Positions 9,498 to 18,295 are shown, counted from the first letter of the stretch. The stretch: 64,000 nucleotides of DNA from JBPOFM01 sp041391925 (GCA_041391925.1 JAWKNA010000010.1:62001-126000), one strand, 5' to 3'. Program-made: numbers and translations. The notes: a model not told the origin generated them from the letters alone.

Positions 9498-10184
9498 TTA
9501 GATATGAATTAACTCAGGAGAACCTTTGTTGAAATAGGAATTTTGAAATGAATTGCTATTGTGAAAGCGATAAGAATAGTTCGCTTCAGTAAGTTGTGAA
9601 ATTAGTTCAGAAAATATTTTTTTTAAACTTGAAGAAAGATATTTGCCACTCTGAAGAATGAATTTGATATCTGAAACGCTGTCAATATCCGATAGCATTT
9701 CAAGTTTAAATAATTGGATATGATAGTCATCAATAAATTGATAAATGCTTTGAGACAATCGTGATGTTTGCCAAGGTAATTTTAAAAACGTTTCCGCTTT
9801 GAATAGGGATTTTTTTAATCCCATCAAATAAAATCCGCCATCCAAAGATGGACCCAAAACAATATCCTTTGTTTCGAGCTGTAGGGCTGCTTCACGAATT
9901 TGGCTTGTCTTTAAATGAGGTGTGTCATTTCCGACAGAAATAACGGTCTCAAAACCTTTGGCATATATCGATTGTATGGCATTGTTAAAACGTTCCGCAA
10001 AGGAATTGCCCATTTGTTCTTTTTCAGAAATATGAAAATAGGGAAGTCCAGTTGTTTTAACTGTGTGAAGCGTATGGTTGTTCAATTCATCAAACAAGAG
10101 CGCCGATGACTTGAACGGTTTTGCAAACGACTCCTGCTGTCCAGAATTTGCAAATATTAATATGGCGGTTTTTTGATTCTCCAT
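9498..10184 (-). CDS. Diverged DUF2064-family transferase
   Basis: Second member of the same family as the protein at 1347-2024. The core GNDTPHL (residues about 97-103) and LGPSLDGGFYLMGL are well kept, but the N-terminal FxRxPxxGxxKTRL nucleotide-binding motif is replaced by FANSGQQESFAKPF, without the usual Arg/Lys pattern. The last 40 residues have no family motif. It starts 3 nt after the ArsS stop and is surely co-transcribed with it. The two copies have lost different motifs, so they may act as a pair or on different substrates. Function is inferred from family only. Confidence 0.8.
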   Translation of the reverse strand: MENQKTAILIFANSGQQESFAKPFKSSALLFDELNNHTLHTVKTTGLPYFHISEKEQMGNSFAERFNNAIQSIYAKGFETVISVGNDTPHLKTSQIREAALQLETKDIVLGPSLDGGFYLMGLKKSLFKAETFLKLPWQTSRLSQSIYQFIDDYHIQLFKLEMLSDIDSVSDIKFILQSGKYLSSSLKKIFSELISQLTEANYSYRFHNSNSFQNSYFNKGSPELIHI

Positions 10185-10187
10185 ATA

Positions 10188-11240
10188 TTAAGCTACACTT
10201 CCTTGACAACTACTTCCTGCTCCAGCTGTACAACCATAGCAATGTTGGGAAATCATGATGTTTCTGCCATCCAATAAATCTTCATTATAATCTGAAATGT
10301 GTTTGACTTTACTATTGACAGGCAAATTCAGCATCTGGTTAAAATCACAATCGTATAAATAACCATCCCAGCTTACAGAAAGTGTATTGGTGCACATGAC
10401 ATTTTTGACAGCGGCAGGATTGTAGGCTTCGACCAATGAATACATATAATCTTCATAATTTTCAGAAGCAATCAAGTAATCCAAAAAGCGGGAAATAGGT
10501 AAATTGGTGATTGCAAATAAATTATGGAACTGAATCCCAAAATCATCCATCAAGGCTTTCTTAAACTCTTTTTCCATGCTGGCTTGATTTCCTGGTAAAA
10601 ATGCACCTGAAGGATTATACACCAAATCCAGTCGCAAATCGCTATTGGGCATCCCGTAACCTATCGCATTCAAATCTTTTAAGGCTTGGATGGATTTATC
10701 AAACACACCATCACCACGTTGTTTGTCCGTTTTTCCCTTGGTCCAATGTGGCATGGAGGAAACAACATGAACATTATGCGATTTGAAAAATTGTGGCAAA
10801 TCGTGATATTTTTTGTTAGCTCTAATAATGGTCAAATTGGAACGAACAATAAAATCCTTGATACCTGCTTTTGAAGCTTCATCTACAAACCAACGAAAAT
10901 CTGGATTCATTTCTGGTGCGCCACCTGTTAAATCCAACGTATGAGCACCAGTATTTTTGATAACTTCCAAGCATTGCATCATCGTTTCTCTGGTCATGAT
11001 TTCCTTTCGGTCTGGGCCAGCATCCACGTGGCAATGTTCACAAACCTGATTGCACATATAGCCTACATTGATTTGTAGAATTTCCAGTTTTTTTGCCTTT
11101 AAGGGGAACTGTCCGGTTTCGGCAATTTTATCCTTAAATTTTGGCAACTCTCCTTTTTGGAAAATACCATTGGATAATATTTCTAATTGTCGTTTACTGT
11201 TTGCCAGTTCACTATGGCGTTTATGTAGGGACTTTATCAT
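10188..11240 (-). CDS. arsS: Arsenosugar biosynthesis radical SAM protein ArsS (TIGR04167 family)
   Basis: Radical SAM enzyme of 350 residues. The cluster-binding CxxxCxxC is at Cys63, Cys67 and Cys70 (CNQVCEHC), followed by LDLTGGAPEMNP, the glycine-rich SAM-binding strand. The C-terminal half matches the DUF3641-type extension and ends in CYGCTAGAGSSCQG (residues 334-347), the Cys-rich tail that gives the rSAM/Cys-rich family its name; some relatives carry selenocysteine there, but here all codons are Cys. In cyanobacteria ArsS joins a 5'-deoxyadenosyl group to dimethylarsenite, giving the arsenosugar precursor. That function is known for the family and inferred here. The gene for ArsM, which makes the substrate, is not in view. 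Confidence 0.93.
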   Translation of the reverse strand: MIKSLHKRHSELANSKRQLEILSNGIFQKGELPKFKDKIAETGQFPLKAKKLEILQINVGYMCNQVCEHCHVDAGPDRKEIMTRETMMQCLEVIKNTGAHTLDLTGGAPEMNPDFRWFVDEASKAGIKDFIVRSNLTIIRANKKYHDLPQFFKSHNVHVVSSMPHWTKGKTDKQRGDGVFDKSIQALKDLNAIGYGMPNSDLRLDLVYNPSGAFLPGNQASMEKEFKKALMDDFGIQFHNLFAITNLPISRFLDYLIASENYEDYMYSLVEAYNPAAVKNVMCTNTLSVSWDGYLYDCDFNQMLNLPVNSKVKHISDYNEDLLDGRNIMISQHCYGCTAGAGSSCQGSVA

Positions 11241-11255
11241 TTTTGATTTTTACAG

Positions 11256-11310
11256 GTCACCTCAAGTGGAGTCGAGAGGTTATTTTGGTCTCGACTCCGC
11301 TCAACCTGAC
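11256..11310. repeat. Intergenic inverted repeat (24-nt arms, 7-nt loop)
   Basis: Two 24-nt arms (11256-11279 and 11287-11310) form an imperfect palindrome around a TTATTTT loop. The inner 10 bp GGAGTCGAGA pair perfectly and GTCA pairs at the ends. It has no U-tract and lies between two genes of the same direction. GAGCGGAGTCGAGA-type palindromes are a familiar dispersed intergenic repeat in flavobacterial genomes; only one copy was noticed in this window. Confidence 0.7.
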
Positions 11311-11312
11311 AT

Positions 11313-11648
11313 TTACATTTCAAGTTTATTCACTTTATTCATCATTTGCACACCATGTACCAAAGAAGCACCTCCTCTAATAGCAGCCGCTACATGCAGA
11401 GCCTCCATCATTTCTTCCTTAATAATGCCGCGTTGCAGTCCGTCTTTTGTGTAGGCGTCAATACAATAAGGACATTGGACTGTATGTGCAACGGCAAGAG
11501 CTATCAGCGATTTTTCACGGGCTGAAAGTTTTCCTTCTTCGAAGACTTTGCCGTAATAATCAAAGAATTTGTTTCCAAGTTCTTCGCTCCATTCAGTGAT
11601 ATTTCCGAATTTTTTGAGGTCTGCAGGGTCGTAATAGGTATTTTGCAT
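11313..11648 (-). CDS. Arsenosugar-associated peroxidase-like CMD protein (TIGR04169 type)
   Basis: A 111-residue carboxymuconolactone decarboxylase/AhpD-fold protein. The redox CxxC is at Cys59 and Cys62 (CPYCIDAY), preceded by EKSLIALAVAHTVQ and followed by an alanine-rich helix (LHVAAAIRGGASLVHG). AhpD-like CxxC pairs reduce peroxides or disulfides. This subgroup is named for its constant company with ArsS, but its reaction is not established. It is the first gene of the minus-strand train and diverges from xdhC. The inverted repeat separates it from arsS. Confidence 0.85.
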   Translation of the reverse strand: MQNTYYDPADLKKFGNITEWSEELGNKFFDYYGKVFEEGKLSAREKSLIALAVAHTVQCPYCIDAYTKDGLQRGIIKEEMMEALHVAAAIRGGASLVHGVQMMNKVNKLEM

Positions 11649-11801
11649 AAGGAATTATTGTTAGTTATAATGTTTACGAAAAATATGAAGGTACAGTTTT
11701 ATGTCGAAACGCTGGAATAAACATAACAGAAAACACAGAAATTTGTTATGGAACCTATTTCAATAGAAAAAATCTTAATTTTAATCACATTTTTTATTTC
11801 C

Positions 11802-12587
11802 ATGGAACATTGGCTCGATATATTGTTGGATTTTAAACAAAAAAAGGAATCTGTTGCTTTGGTGACAGTCACAAAATGTTTAGGTTCAACGCCCTGCGTG
11901 GTTTCCTCACGTATGATTGTGACCAAGAACAAAACAATTTTTGGAACCATTGGAGGTGGAAAGTTGGAATTTTTGGCCATTGAGGAGGCCATTATTTCTT
12001 TAAAGGAAAACAGAATTATCGAATCAACTTATACACTTGGCCCAGAGTTTGAACAATGTTGTGGTGGAAAAGTGGAATTTATCATTGAACCTATGAATCA
12101 ATCTCCTGAAGTTTTTGTATTTGGCGCAGGCCATATTGGTGTTGAAATAGCCAATCTGTTAAAAGGAACACCGTTTAAAGTGCATTTGATTGATTCAAGA
12201 GATAACTGGTTTGAAACGTTGGCATTGGAACCGCATGTCAATATTCATCCTGTAAAATTAAATGATTTTAAAACCTTTAAAGATGCAGTCCATTGGAGCA
12301 ATAATTCCTATGTTTTGGTTTTGACTCATGACCACTCCATCGATTTTGAAGTCATTGCAATGGCATTGAAAGAAGAAACAAAATTTCTTGGATTGATTGG
12401 AAGCAAAACCAAACGCGTGCGATTTCACAACATGCTCATCAAAGAAATGGGAATTGAAGAAGGCATGAGCAAGGTTGTGTGTCCGATTGGGTTAGACATT
12501 GGTGGCGATACACCCAAAGAGATTGCCATCAGCGTGGTGGCGCAATTACTTCAAATTCATTATGCTGATAAAGTCAGTAGTAAATGA
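11802..12587 (+). CDS. xdhC: Xanthine dehydrogenase accessory factor XdhC
   Basis: XdhC/CoxI-family chaperone that sulfurates and inserts the molybdenum cofactor into xanthine dehydrogenase. Seen: VTVTKCLGSTPCVVSSRM, GTIGGGKLE, a Rossmann-type FVFGAGHIGVEIA, LTHDHSIDFEVI, and FLGLIGSKTKR near the C-terminus, all in family order. I chose ATG 11802 (MEHWLDIL, 261 residues); an in-frame ATG at 11748 adds 18 hydrophobic residues that are not typical of this family. The stop overlaps the next start as ATGA. The gene converges on the operon that encodes its client enzyme. Confidence 0.92.
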   Translation: MEHWLDILLDFKQKKESVALVTVTKCLGSTPCVVSSRMIVTKNKTIFGTIGGGKLEFLAIEEAIISLKENRIIESTYTLGPEFEQCCGGKVEFIIEPMNQSPEVFVFGAGHIGVEIANLLKGTPFKVHLIDSRDNWFETLALEPHVNIHPVKLNDFKTFKDAVHWSNNSYVLVLTHDHSIDFEVIAMALKEETKFLGLIGSKTKRVRFHNMLIKEMGIEEGMSKVVCPIGLDIGGDTPKEIAISVVAQLLQIHYADKVSSK

Positions 12588-13591
12588 AAAACAATAAATC
12601 CATTCTCGATAAACTGACGGCACTTTGGGCTCTTAATGAATCTGGATTGGGTGGGTTTTTGCATGTTTTCAATTCGCCGTTTACGGGATTTATTGTGGGT
12701 GGGATTTCCATATTGCTCATAAGTTTGATTGCCTATTATGCTGAAAACAAATGGCAAGCAATTCTGAAATCTTTGTTTATTGTATTGATTATCAAAATGG
12801 CCGTGAGTCCATATTCACCTTTTGCAGCCTATATCGCGGTGAGTTTTCAAGCGGTTTTTGGGGCATTTCTGTTATCCAATTTTTCGTGGAAAGGTTTGAC
12901 ATTGATGGTTTTGGGATTGGTGACTTTTTTGGAATCGGCTCTTCAAAAATTGATTGTCCTGACCATTGTATATGGCACCAATCTTTGGGAAGCCATCGAC
13001 ATTTATGGCTATTGGGTTCAAGACAAACTTAATTTTATATCCCATACGTCCACGACCAAGGTTTTGGTAACGCTCTATTTGGTTGTTTATGGCATAGGCG
13101 GAATTCTGGCTGGAATCTTTATCAAAAGTATTCTGAAAATTATAAGTCAAGAAGAAGAACATAAATTTCATTTGCCAACATTAGATGCAGAATTGCCAAA
13201 TCAGAAGAAAAAGACATCATTCAAGACCAAAGTCATTTGGGTTTGGTTAATCACTGTAGCTGTGATAGTGTTGGCGTTCACACTTGTCGGTGAACCTTTG
13301 TTTGGTTGGGAAAAAGCGATTTATATCGTATCGCGAAGTTTTTTGATTTTGATGCTCTGGTATTTGATTTTGGGGCCTTTGTTTCTGAAATTGATTCGGA
13401 ATTATTTAAACAAAAAAGAATCAAAATATCAAACGGACATCAGTAACGCAATGGATTTGTTTCCCTATTTCCGACAGATAATTTCTTATACATGGAAAGA
13501 CACCAAACATTTGAAAGGTTACAATCGCTTTAAATATTTTATGGCGAAAAGCATTTCCAATTGTATTCATTTTGAGCCGCAGACGGAATGA
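12584..13591 (+). CDS. Multipass membrane protein of unknown function in the xdhC operon
   Basis: A 335-residue protein with about eight hydrophobic segments. The N-terminal half (residues about 30-190) holds short helices rich in Gly and Ala (FIVGGISILLISLIAYY, VLIIKMAVSPYSPFAAYIAV), and the C-terminal half has two more helices around 225 and 260 before a basic soluble tail. It is joined to xdhC and to the NTPase gene by ATGA overlaps on both sides, so the three products are probably made in fixed ratio. The pattern (polytopic membrane protein plus small P-loop NTPase) recalls an energised transporter or cofactor-delivery module, but I do not recognise the family. Confidence 0.75.
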   Translation: MKNNKSILDKLTALWALNESGLGGFLHVFNSPFTGFIVGGISILLISLIAYYAENKWQAILKSLFIVLIIKMAVSPYSPFAAYIAVSFQAVFGAFLLSNFSWKGLTLMVLGLVTFLESALQKLIVLTIVYGTNLWEAIDIYGYWVQDKLNFISHTSTTKVLVTLYLVVYGIGGILAGIFIKSILKIISQEEEHKFHLPTLDAELPNQKKKTSFKTKVIWVWLITVAVIVLAFTLVGEPLFGWEKAIYIVSRSFLILMLWYLILGPLFLKLIRNYLNKKESKYQTDISNAMDLFPYFRQIISYTWKDTKHLKGYNRFKYFMAKSISNCIHFEPQTE

Positions 13592-14079
13592 TTTATATTT
13601 TAACAGGAGATATCAGAATCGGAAAAACAACCGCATTGTTGCAATGGTGCAAAACCAAAACAAATGTGGATGGCTTATTGTGCCCTGATGACGAATTTGA
13701 AAAACGCTATTTTTTTAAAATCAAGTCAAAGAAACCCTTTCCGCTTGAAGTTTCCGATGATTCCAGTGATGTCATTACTATTGGAAAGTTTAAATTTCTG
13801 AAAGAAGGATTTAAAACAGCGAATGATTATTTAATTTCACTTGCAAAAGAAAAAGCATCCAAATACGTCATTATTGACGAATTGGGAAAATTGGAACTTA
13901 AAAATGAAGGTTTACACTCGTCCGCGCAAAAATTAATCCAGGGTTTTCAATCAAATTTGATATGTCATTTGATTTTGGTAGTGCGAAGTTCTTTGCTTGA
14001 AGAAATTCTTCAACATTATAAAATTCAAGAATATAAATTGATTTCCATAGAAGAGTTAAGCAAAAATCGTCTCGCTTAA
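13588..14079 (+). CDS. THEP1-like P-loop NTPase
   Basis: A 163-residue single-domain P-loop protein. Walker A is GDIRIGKT at residues 7-14 directly after the first strand, and the Walker B-like strand YVIIDELGKLEL lies at 93-104; this layout matches the THEP1/NTPase_1 family of small nucleoside triphosphatases. It ends the plus-strand xdhC operon (ATGA overlap with the membrane protein gene) and its 3' end overlaps the convergent gene at 14056 by 24 nt. Known members hydrolyse NTPs with poorly defined cellular roles. Given the operon, assistance to molybdoenzyme maturation is a reasonable guess only. Confidence 0.8.
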   Translation: MIYILTGDIRIGKTTALLQWCKTKTNVDGLLCPDDEFEKRYFFKIKSKKPFPLEVSDDSSDVITIGKFKFLKEGFKTANDYLISLAKEKASKYVIIDELGKLELKNEGLHSSAQKLIQGFQSNLICHLILVVRSSLLEEILQHYKIQEYKLISIEELSKNRLA

Positions 14080-14550
14080 CGCATAATAAATCGCCATGAT
14101 TGCAGAAAATATGGCACTTCCCAAGAAACGCCATTTCATTTTAAAACGATTTTGAATAATGTAGTTGGCGATAAAGGAAATCAAAATATTAGCCAAAAAG
14201 GAGAACACGGCAACTTCCAAAAGGTTCCATCCAATATCTTCAAATTGGCCTGAAAATAAATTGATAAAGAGCAAATGTCTTGCAATCCATAACGGATTGA
14301 AATATAACATAGCCAAACCAGTTTTGGCCAAAGTGGCTTTTATACCAGCAAGATGATTTGTTTTTTTGACAATCCAATCAAAATAATTGGGGATTTCAAA
14401 GGCATAAAAAGTTGCACCAATAAACATCATACCGAGCAATCGATATATAGAAAATTCGTCCAATAAAAACGCTGCGATACTGTCGCCTGCACTATAAATA
14501 AGGGCGCCTTTTAGAATGTTTGCTTTTTTATAATGAAGTTTTGAAGCCAA
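14056..14550 (-). CDS. Small four-helix membrane protein of the xdh operon
   Basis: A 164-residue hydrophobic protein with about four membrane segments. The pattern ILKGALIYSAGDSIAAFLLDEFS, then YRLLGMMFIGATFYAFEIPNYFDWI, faintly recalls Mpv17/PMP22-like proteins, but the match is too weak to name. It starts 3 nt after the xanthine dehydrogenase large-subunit stop, so it is co-transcribed with guaD and the dehydrogenase genes, and its last codons overlap the NTPase gene on the other strand. A role in purine or urate movement would fit the operon, but nothing in the sequence shows it. Confidence 0.7.
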   Translation of the reverse strand: MASKLHYKKANILKGALIYSAGDSIAAFLLDEFSIYRLLGMMFIGATFYAFEIPNYFDWIVKKTNHLAGIKATLAKTGLAMLYFNPLWIARHLLFINLFSGQFEDIGWNLLEVAVFSFLANILISFIANYIIQNRFKMKWRFLGSAIFSAIMAIYYALSETIFA

Positions 14551-14553
14551 AAT

Positions 14554-16878
14554 TTAATTTTCGTAAAGACCCATCAATACTTTTTCTGGCGTCATTGGTG
14601 CGTGGAATTTTAGGGTATAATTGGGATTGAATGCTCTGATTGCATTTTGAATTGCAAAATAGGTGCCAATACCATACATCAACGGTGGTTCGCCCACAGC
14701 TTTGGACTTTAAGATGGCCATGTCATTGCCTTTGGTTTCCAAGGGAAGAATTTCAATGTTTTTTGGGACTGAAAAAATATCAGGAACCTTATAAGTGGAT
14801 AAGGCATTTGATAGCAATCTGCCATCCTTGTTATATGCAATTTCTTCCATCGTCATCCAGCCAATACCTTGTACCAAGCCTCCTTCACATTGACCCAAAT
14901 CGATGCCTTCGCTCATACTTTTTCCATAATCGTGAATTATTTTTACATCGTCAAAAACATATGTTCCTCTTGTACAATCGACCGTCACAATGGTAATCGA
15001 TGTTCCGTAAACGTGGTATGCAAACGGATGGCCTTTCTCCTTGGTCTTATCAAAATGGATTTCTGGAGTGGCGTAATGAGCATTTTCGGTCAATGCAACT
15101 CGTTTTGCCATGGCATGAAAAATCAATTTGTTCCAAGTAAGTTCGGATTTTTTGGAATTGACATAGACACATTCATCTTTCAATTCAATTTGGTCAACAG
15201 GAACTTTCAATTCGATGGATGCAACTTCTTTCAAACGTTCCAATAAATTGTTACAGGCCTTTAAGGTCGCTTTTCCATTCAAATCGGCGGTGGAGCTTGC
15301 CGCAGAAGGGGAGGTATTGGCAACACGTGTCGTGTTTGTAGATTCAATTTTGACCTTTGATTTATCGATAGAAAACACTTGTGCTGCAATCTGAAGCATT
15401 TTGGTATTGACGCCTTGGCCCATTTCCACAGCAGCTGTAGAAATTCCCACACTGCCATCCAAATAAATATGAACCAACGCACGTGCATGGTTCATTTGGG
15501 TATTCGTAAAGGAAATTCCAAACGTAATTGGCATTAACGCCAATCCTTTTTTAAAAGCTTTGTTGTTCTTGTTAAAATCTTCGACCTCGTTTTCAAGTGA
15601 TTTTAAATCAAAAATAGTTTTAGCAGAATTCCATGAATTTTTGGCTTCCACTTGGGTGGCAATTTGTCCGTAGAGAAATTCATCGTTTTCATTCAAGAGA
15701 TTAGCCTCTTGGATTTTAATTGGCGAAACCCCAAGTTCCTTCGCTGCATGGGCAATGGCAGACTCGATGACGAACATGCCTTGTGGCCCTCCAAAACCGC
15801 GAAATGCTGTGTTGGGTGGTAAATGTGTTTTGCAACTATACACGGTTGCTTTCACATTTGGAACAAAATAACTGTTGGTCGCATGGAACAAGGTGCGTTC
15901 CGCAACAGCTGGGGATAAATCGGCAGAAGCACCTGCATTTTGCAAAAATTCAGCTTCGTAGGCCAGAATTTTTAAATCTTTTGACAATCCGATTTTATAG
16001 CTGCTTTCATACGGATGCCGTTTTCCTGTCATTCTCAAATCATCATGACGATTCAGCACCAATTTAACCGATTGTTTCAAATGAAAGGTTGCTAAAGCCG
16101 CCATCACAGCCCAAGGTGTCGCTTGGTCTTCCTTGCCTCCAAATCCTCCGCCCAATCGCGTGACATCCACTTCAATTTTATGCATGGGAAAGCCCAAAAC
16201 CCTTGCAGTAGTTGCCTGAACAGCTGTTGGTCCTTGAGTAGAAGAGGTGATTTTGATGTTGCCATTTTCGAGCGGTTCGGCATACGCACCTTGAGCCTCT
16301 ATATATAAATGTTCCTGTCCGTTGGAAAAAGTTTCACCTTCAAACACATAATCACACTGCTTAAAAACATCTTCAGGTTCGCCTAATTTAAATGTTCTCG
16401 GTTTGTTGATAAGACTGTTTTTTTCCTTGGCGTCTTTGGCCATGGTGATGACTGGAAGTTCTTCAAATTCGATGTTTATTAGACGTCTGGCTTGTCGTGC
16501 TATGAATTCCGATTCGGCAACTATCAAGGCAATCGGCATGCCTGAAAAATGGACTTCATCTATGGCAAACAATGGTTCGTCTGCGATGATGCCTCCGATT
16601 TCATTGGCTCCAGGGATATCTTTGTGAGTGAAAATTTTTATGACTCCTTCCAACTGCGCAGCCTTCGAATAATCAACATTTTTTATTTTTCCGTGTGCGA
16701 TTGTCGCATCGAAAACCACACCATAAAAAGTGCCTTGACGCACATTCACATCATCCACGTAGAGCGATTCTCCACGAACATGGGTAAAGGAATCAATATT
16801 CTTGACGCTGCTTCGAAGCGAGGTTTGCACATCACTTTTTAAGATGTCAAGAGCGTTATGTGATTTGTTCTTATGCAT
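14554..16878 (-). CDS. xdhB: Xanthine dehydrogenase, molybdopterin-binding large subunit
   Basis: Catalytic subunit (774 residues) that hydroxylates hypoxanthine to xanthine and xanthine to urate. Seen: the aldehyde oxidase/xanthine dehydrogenase a/b hammerhead domain at about 30-140, then molybdopterin-binding motifs GGGFGGKEDQ and AFRGFGGPQG, ARALVHIYLDGSVG, AVEMGQGVNTK, and the active-site glutamate in GEPPL (Glu730). All residues I could check for a xanthine-type molybdenum hydroxylase are present. Its ATG overlaps the small-subunit gene by 8 nt. XdhC, its maturation factor, is encoded on the opposite strand just beyond this operon. Confidence 0.95.
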   Translation of the reverse strand: MHKNKSHNALDILKSDVQTSLRSSVKNIDSFTHVRGESLYVDDVNVRQGTFYGVVFDATIAHGKIKNVDYSKAAQLEGVIKIFTHKDIPGANEIGGIIADEPLFAIDEVHFSGMPIALIVAESEFIARQARRLINIEFEELPVITMAKDAKEKNSLINKPRTFKLGEPEDVFKQCDYVFEGETFSNGQEHLYIEAQGAYAEPLENGNIKITSSTQGPTAVQATTARVLGFPMHKIEVDVTRLGGGFGGKEDQATPWAVMAALATFHLKQSVKLVLNRHDDLRMTGKRHPYESSYKIGLSKDLKILAYEAEFLQNAGASADLSPAVAERTLFHATNSYFVPNVKATVYSCKTHLPPNTAFRGFGGPQGMFVIESAIAHAAKELGVSPIKIQEANLLNENDEFLYGQIATQVEAKNSWNSAKTIFDLKSLENEVEDFNKNNKAFKKGLALMPITFGISFTNTQMNHARALVHIYLDGSVGISTAAVEMGQGVNTKMLQIAAQVFSIDKSKVKIESTNTTRVANTSPSAASSTADLNGKATLKACNNLLERLKEVASIELKVPVDQIELKDECVYVNSKKSELTWNKLIFHAMAKRVALTENAHYATPEIHFDKTKEKGHPFAYHVYGTSITIVTVDCTRGTYVFDDVKIIHDYGKSMSEGIDLGQCEGGLVQGIGWMTMEEIAYNKDGRLLSNALSTYKVPDIFSVPKNIEILPLETKGNDMAILKSKAVGEPPLMYGIGTYFAIQNAIRAFNPNYTLKFHAPMTPEKVLMGLYEN

Positions 16879-18289
16879 GTGCTACAAAATCGTTGAGTTG
16901 AAATTGCTCTGGAAATAATTGCGTGAAATGTGCAAAAAACAGTTGTCGTCCCAATAATCGTTTGTAGTCCGAAGTACCTCGAACATCACTAATCGGTGAA
17001 ATTTCAGTTTGAAGGATGTTGTTGGCTTTGATAATCACGTCTGGATTAATGGTTTTTCCTTTCAAATAGTCCGATGTTTTGTGCAAATACTTTGGAATTT
17101 CAAAAACGCCACCCATCGATACATGGGCTTCGGAAACTGTGTCGTTTTCAATTTTTAAATGAATGGCAGAATTGACACTGGCAATGTCCAAATGCGTCCG
17201 TTTGCAGACTTTTTCAAAATTAAATTTTGAGTATTTGGTAGGCAGTTTAAAGGAGATGGTTTTCAATAACTCATCTTCCTTCAAATCGAATGTTTTATAG
17301 CTTTTATAGAAATCTTTTAAAGCAATCGTCCGTTCGTTGCCATCCTTGTTTTGAATGGTAATATCACTGTTTAACGCCAAAAAGAAAATGGTCATATCCC
17401 CAATGGGCGATGCATTCACAAAATTGCCACCAAAAGAAGCCATATTCCGGATTTGTTCTGACGACACTAATTTTAGATGTTTCCTTAAATTAGGGAAAAA
17501 GCGATTCAATTCCGTATGGTTCCATAAATCGGTCACGGTTGTTCCAGCACCCAACGTGCACTTGTCACCTTCAATTTTAATACCTTTTAAATCTGGATTC
17601 AATCCAACAGTGAAGACCTCGCCATCAATTAACGAATCTGCTTTTTGAACATAAATATCCGTTCCACCATAGACGGCTTTTTTATTGGAATTTGGTTGTT
17701 GTGTGCTTTGAATGGCTTTCAATCGATTGGGAATGTCCTTAAAATAGGAAGGAATAACCTCTTTTTCAATCAATGTATCCATTGAAATATTAGAATCTGA
17801 ATGCTCCAATTTTTCACACAATTGATATGCGGCGCGTTCAATCGATTTGTAGCCTGTACAACGGCAAATATTTCCACTAATAGCATCCAAAGCGTTGTCG
17901 GTAGTTTTCTTGGTATTTGATAAGGCAAAACCAGTCAATGACACTACAAATCCTGGCGTACAAAAGCCACATTGTGTGGCATAGTTGTCTTTCATCGCAT
18001 TTTGGGCAGCGGTCAATTTGTTTTCCAAATTAGTCCCTTCAACGGTTACGATGTGTTTACCATGGGCGTTTCCCAAAGGTGAAATACAAGACGTGATGCT
18101 TTGATAGGAAACGGCAGTTCCATCCTCGTTCAAGGAGCCTACCAAATTGGTACAGGCGCCACAATCACCTTCGCGGCAGCCAATTTTGGTACCTGTCAGA
18201 CGTTGTTCATAGCGTACAAAATCGAGCAGCGTCATCCCAGAAGGCAATGATGTTTTGATGGTTTTGTTGTTGAGGATGAATTCAATCAT
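16871..18289 (-). CDS. xdhA: Xanthine dehydrogenase small subunit (2x[2Fe-2S] and FAD)
   Basis: Electron-transfer subunit of 472 residues. The plant-ferredoxin-type cluster ligands are Cys38, Cys43, Cys46 and Cys68; the second cluster ligands are Cys107, Cys110, Cys142 and Cys144 (CGFC and CRC motifs). From about residue 195 the FAD-binding domain follows (LGAGTTVTDLWNH, then SFGGNFVNASPIGDMTIFFLAL), and the CO dehydrogenase flavoprotein C-terminal domain closes the protein. Fusion of FeS and FAD domains in one chain is the XdhA arrangement. It starts 6 nt after the guanine deaminase stop; the three genes form one purine-oxidation operon. Confidence 0.95.
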   Translation of the reverse strand: MIEFILNNKTIKTSLPSGMTLLDFVRYEQRLTGTKIGCREGDCGACTNLVGSLNEDGTAVSYQSITSCISPLGNAHGKHIVTVEGTNLENKLTAAQNAMKDNYATQCGFCTPGFVVSLTGFALSNTKKTTDNALDAISGNICRCTGYKSIERAAYQLCEKLEHSDSNISMDTLIEKEVIPSYFKDIPNRLKAIQSTQQPNSNKKAVYGGTDIYVQKADSLIDGEVFTVGLNPDLKGIKIEGDKCTLGAGTTVTDLWNHTELNRFFPNLRKHLKLVSSEQIRNMASFGGNFVNASPIGDMTIFFLALNSDITIQNKDGNERTIALKDFYKSYKTFDLKEDELLKTISFKLPTKYSKFNFEKVCKRTHLDIASVNSAIHLKIENDTVSEAHVSMGGVFEIPKYLHKTSDYLKGKTINPDVIIKANNILQTEISPISDVRGTSDYKRLLGRQLFFAHFTQLFPEQFQLNDFVAHA

Positions 18290-18295
18290 AGGTTC

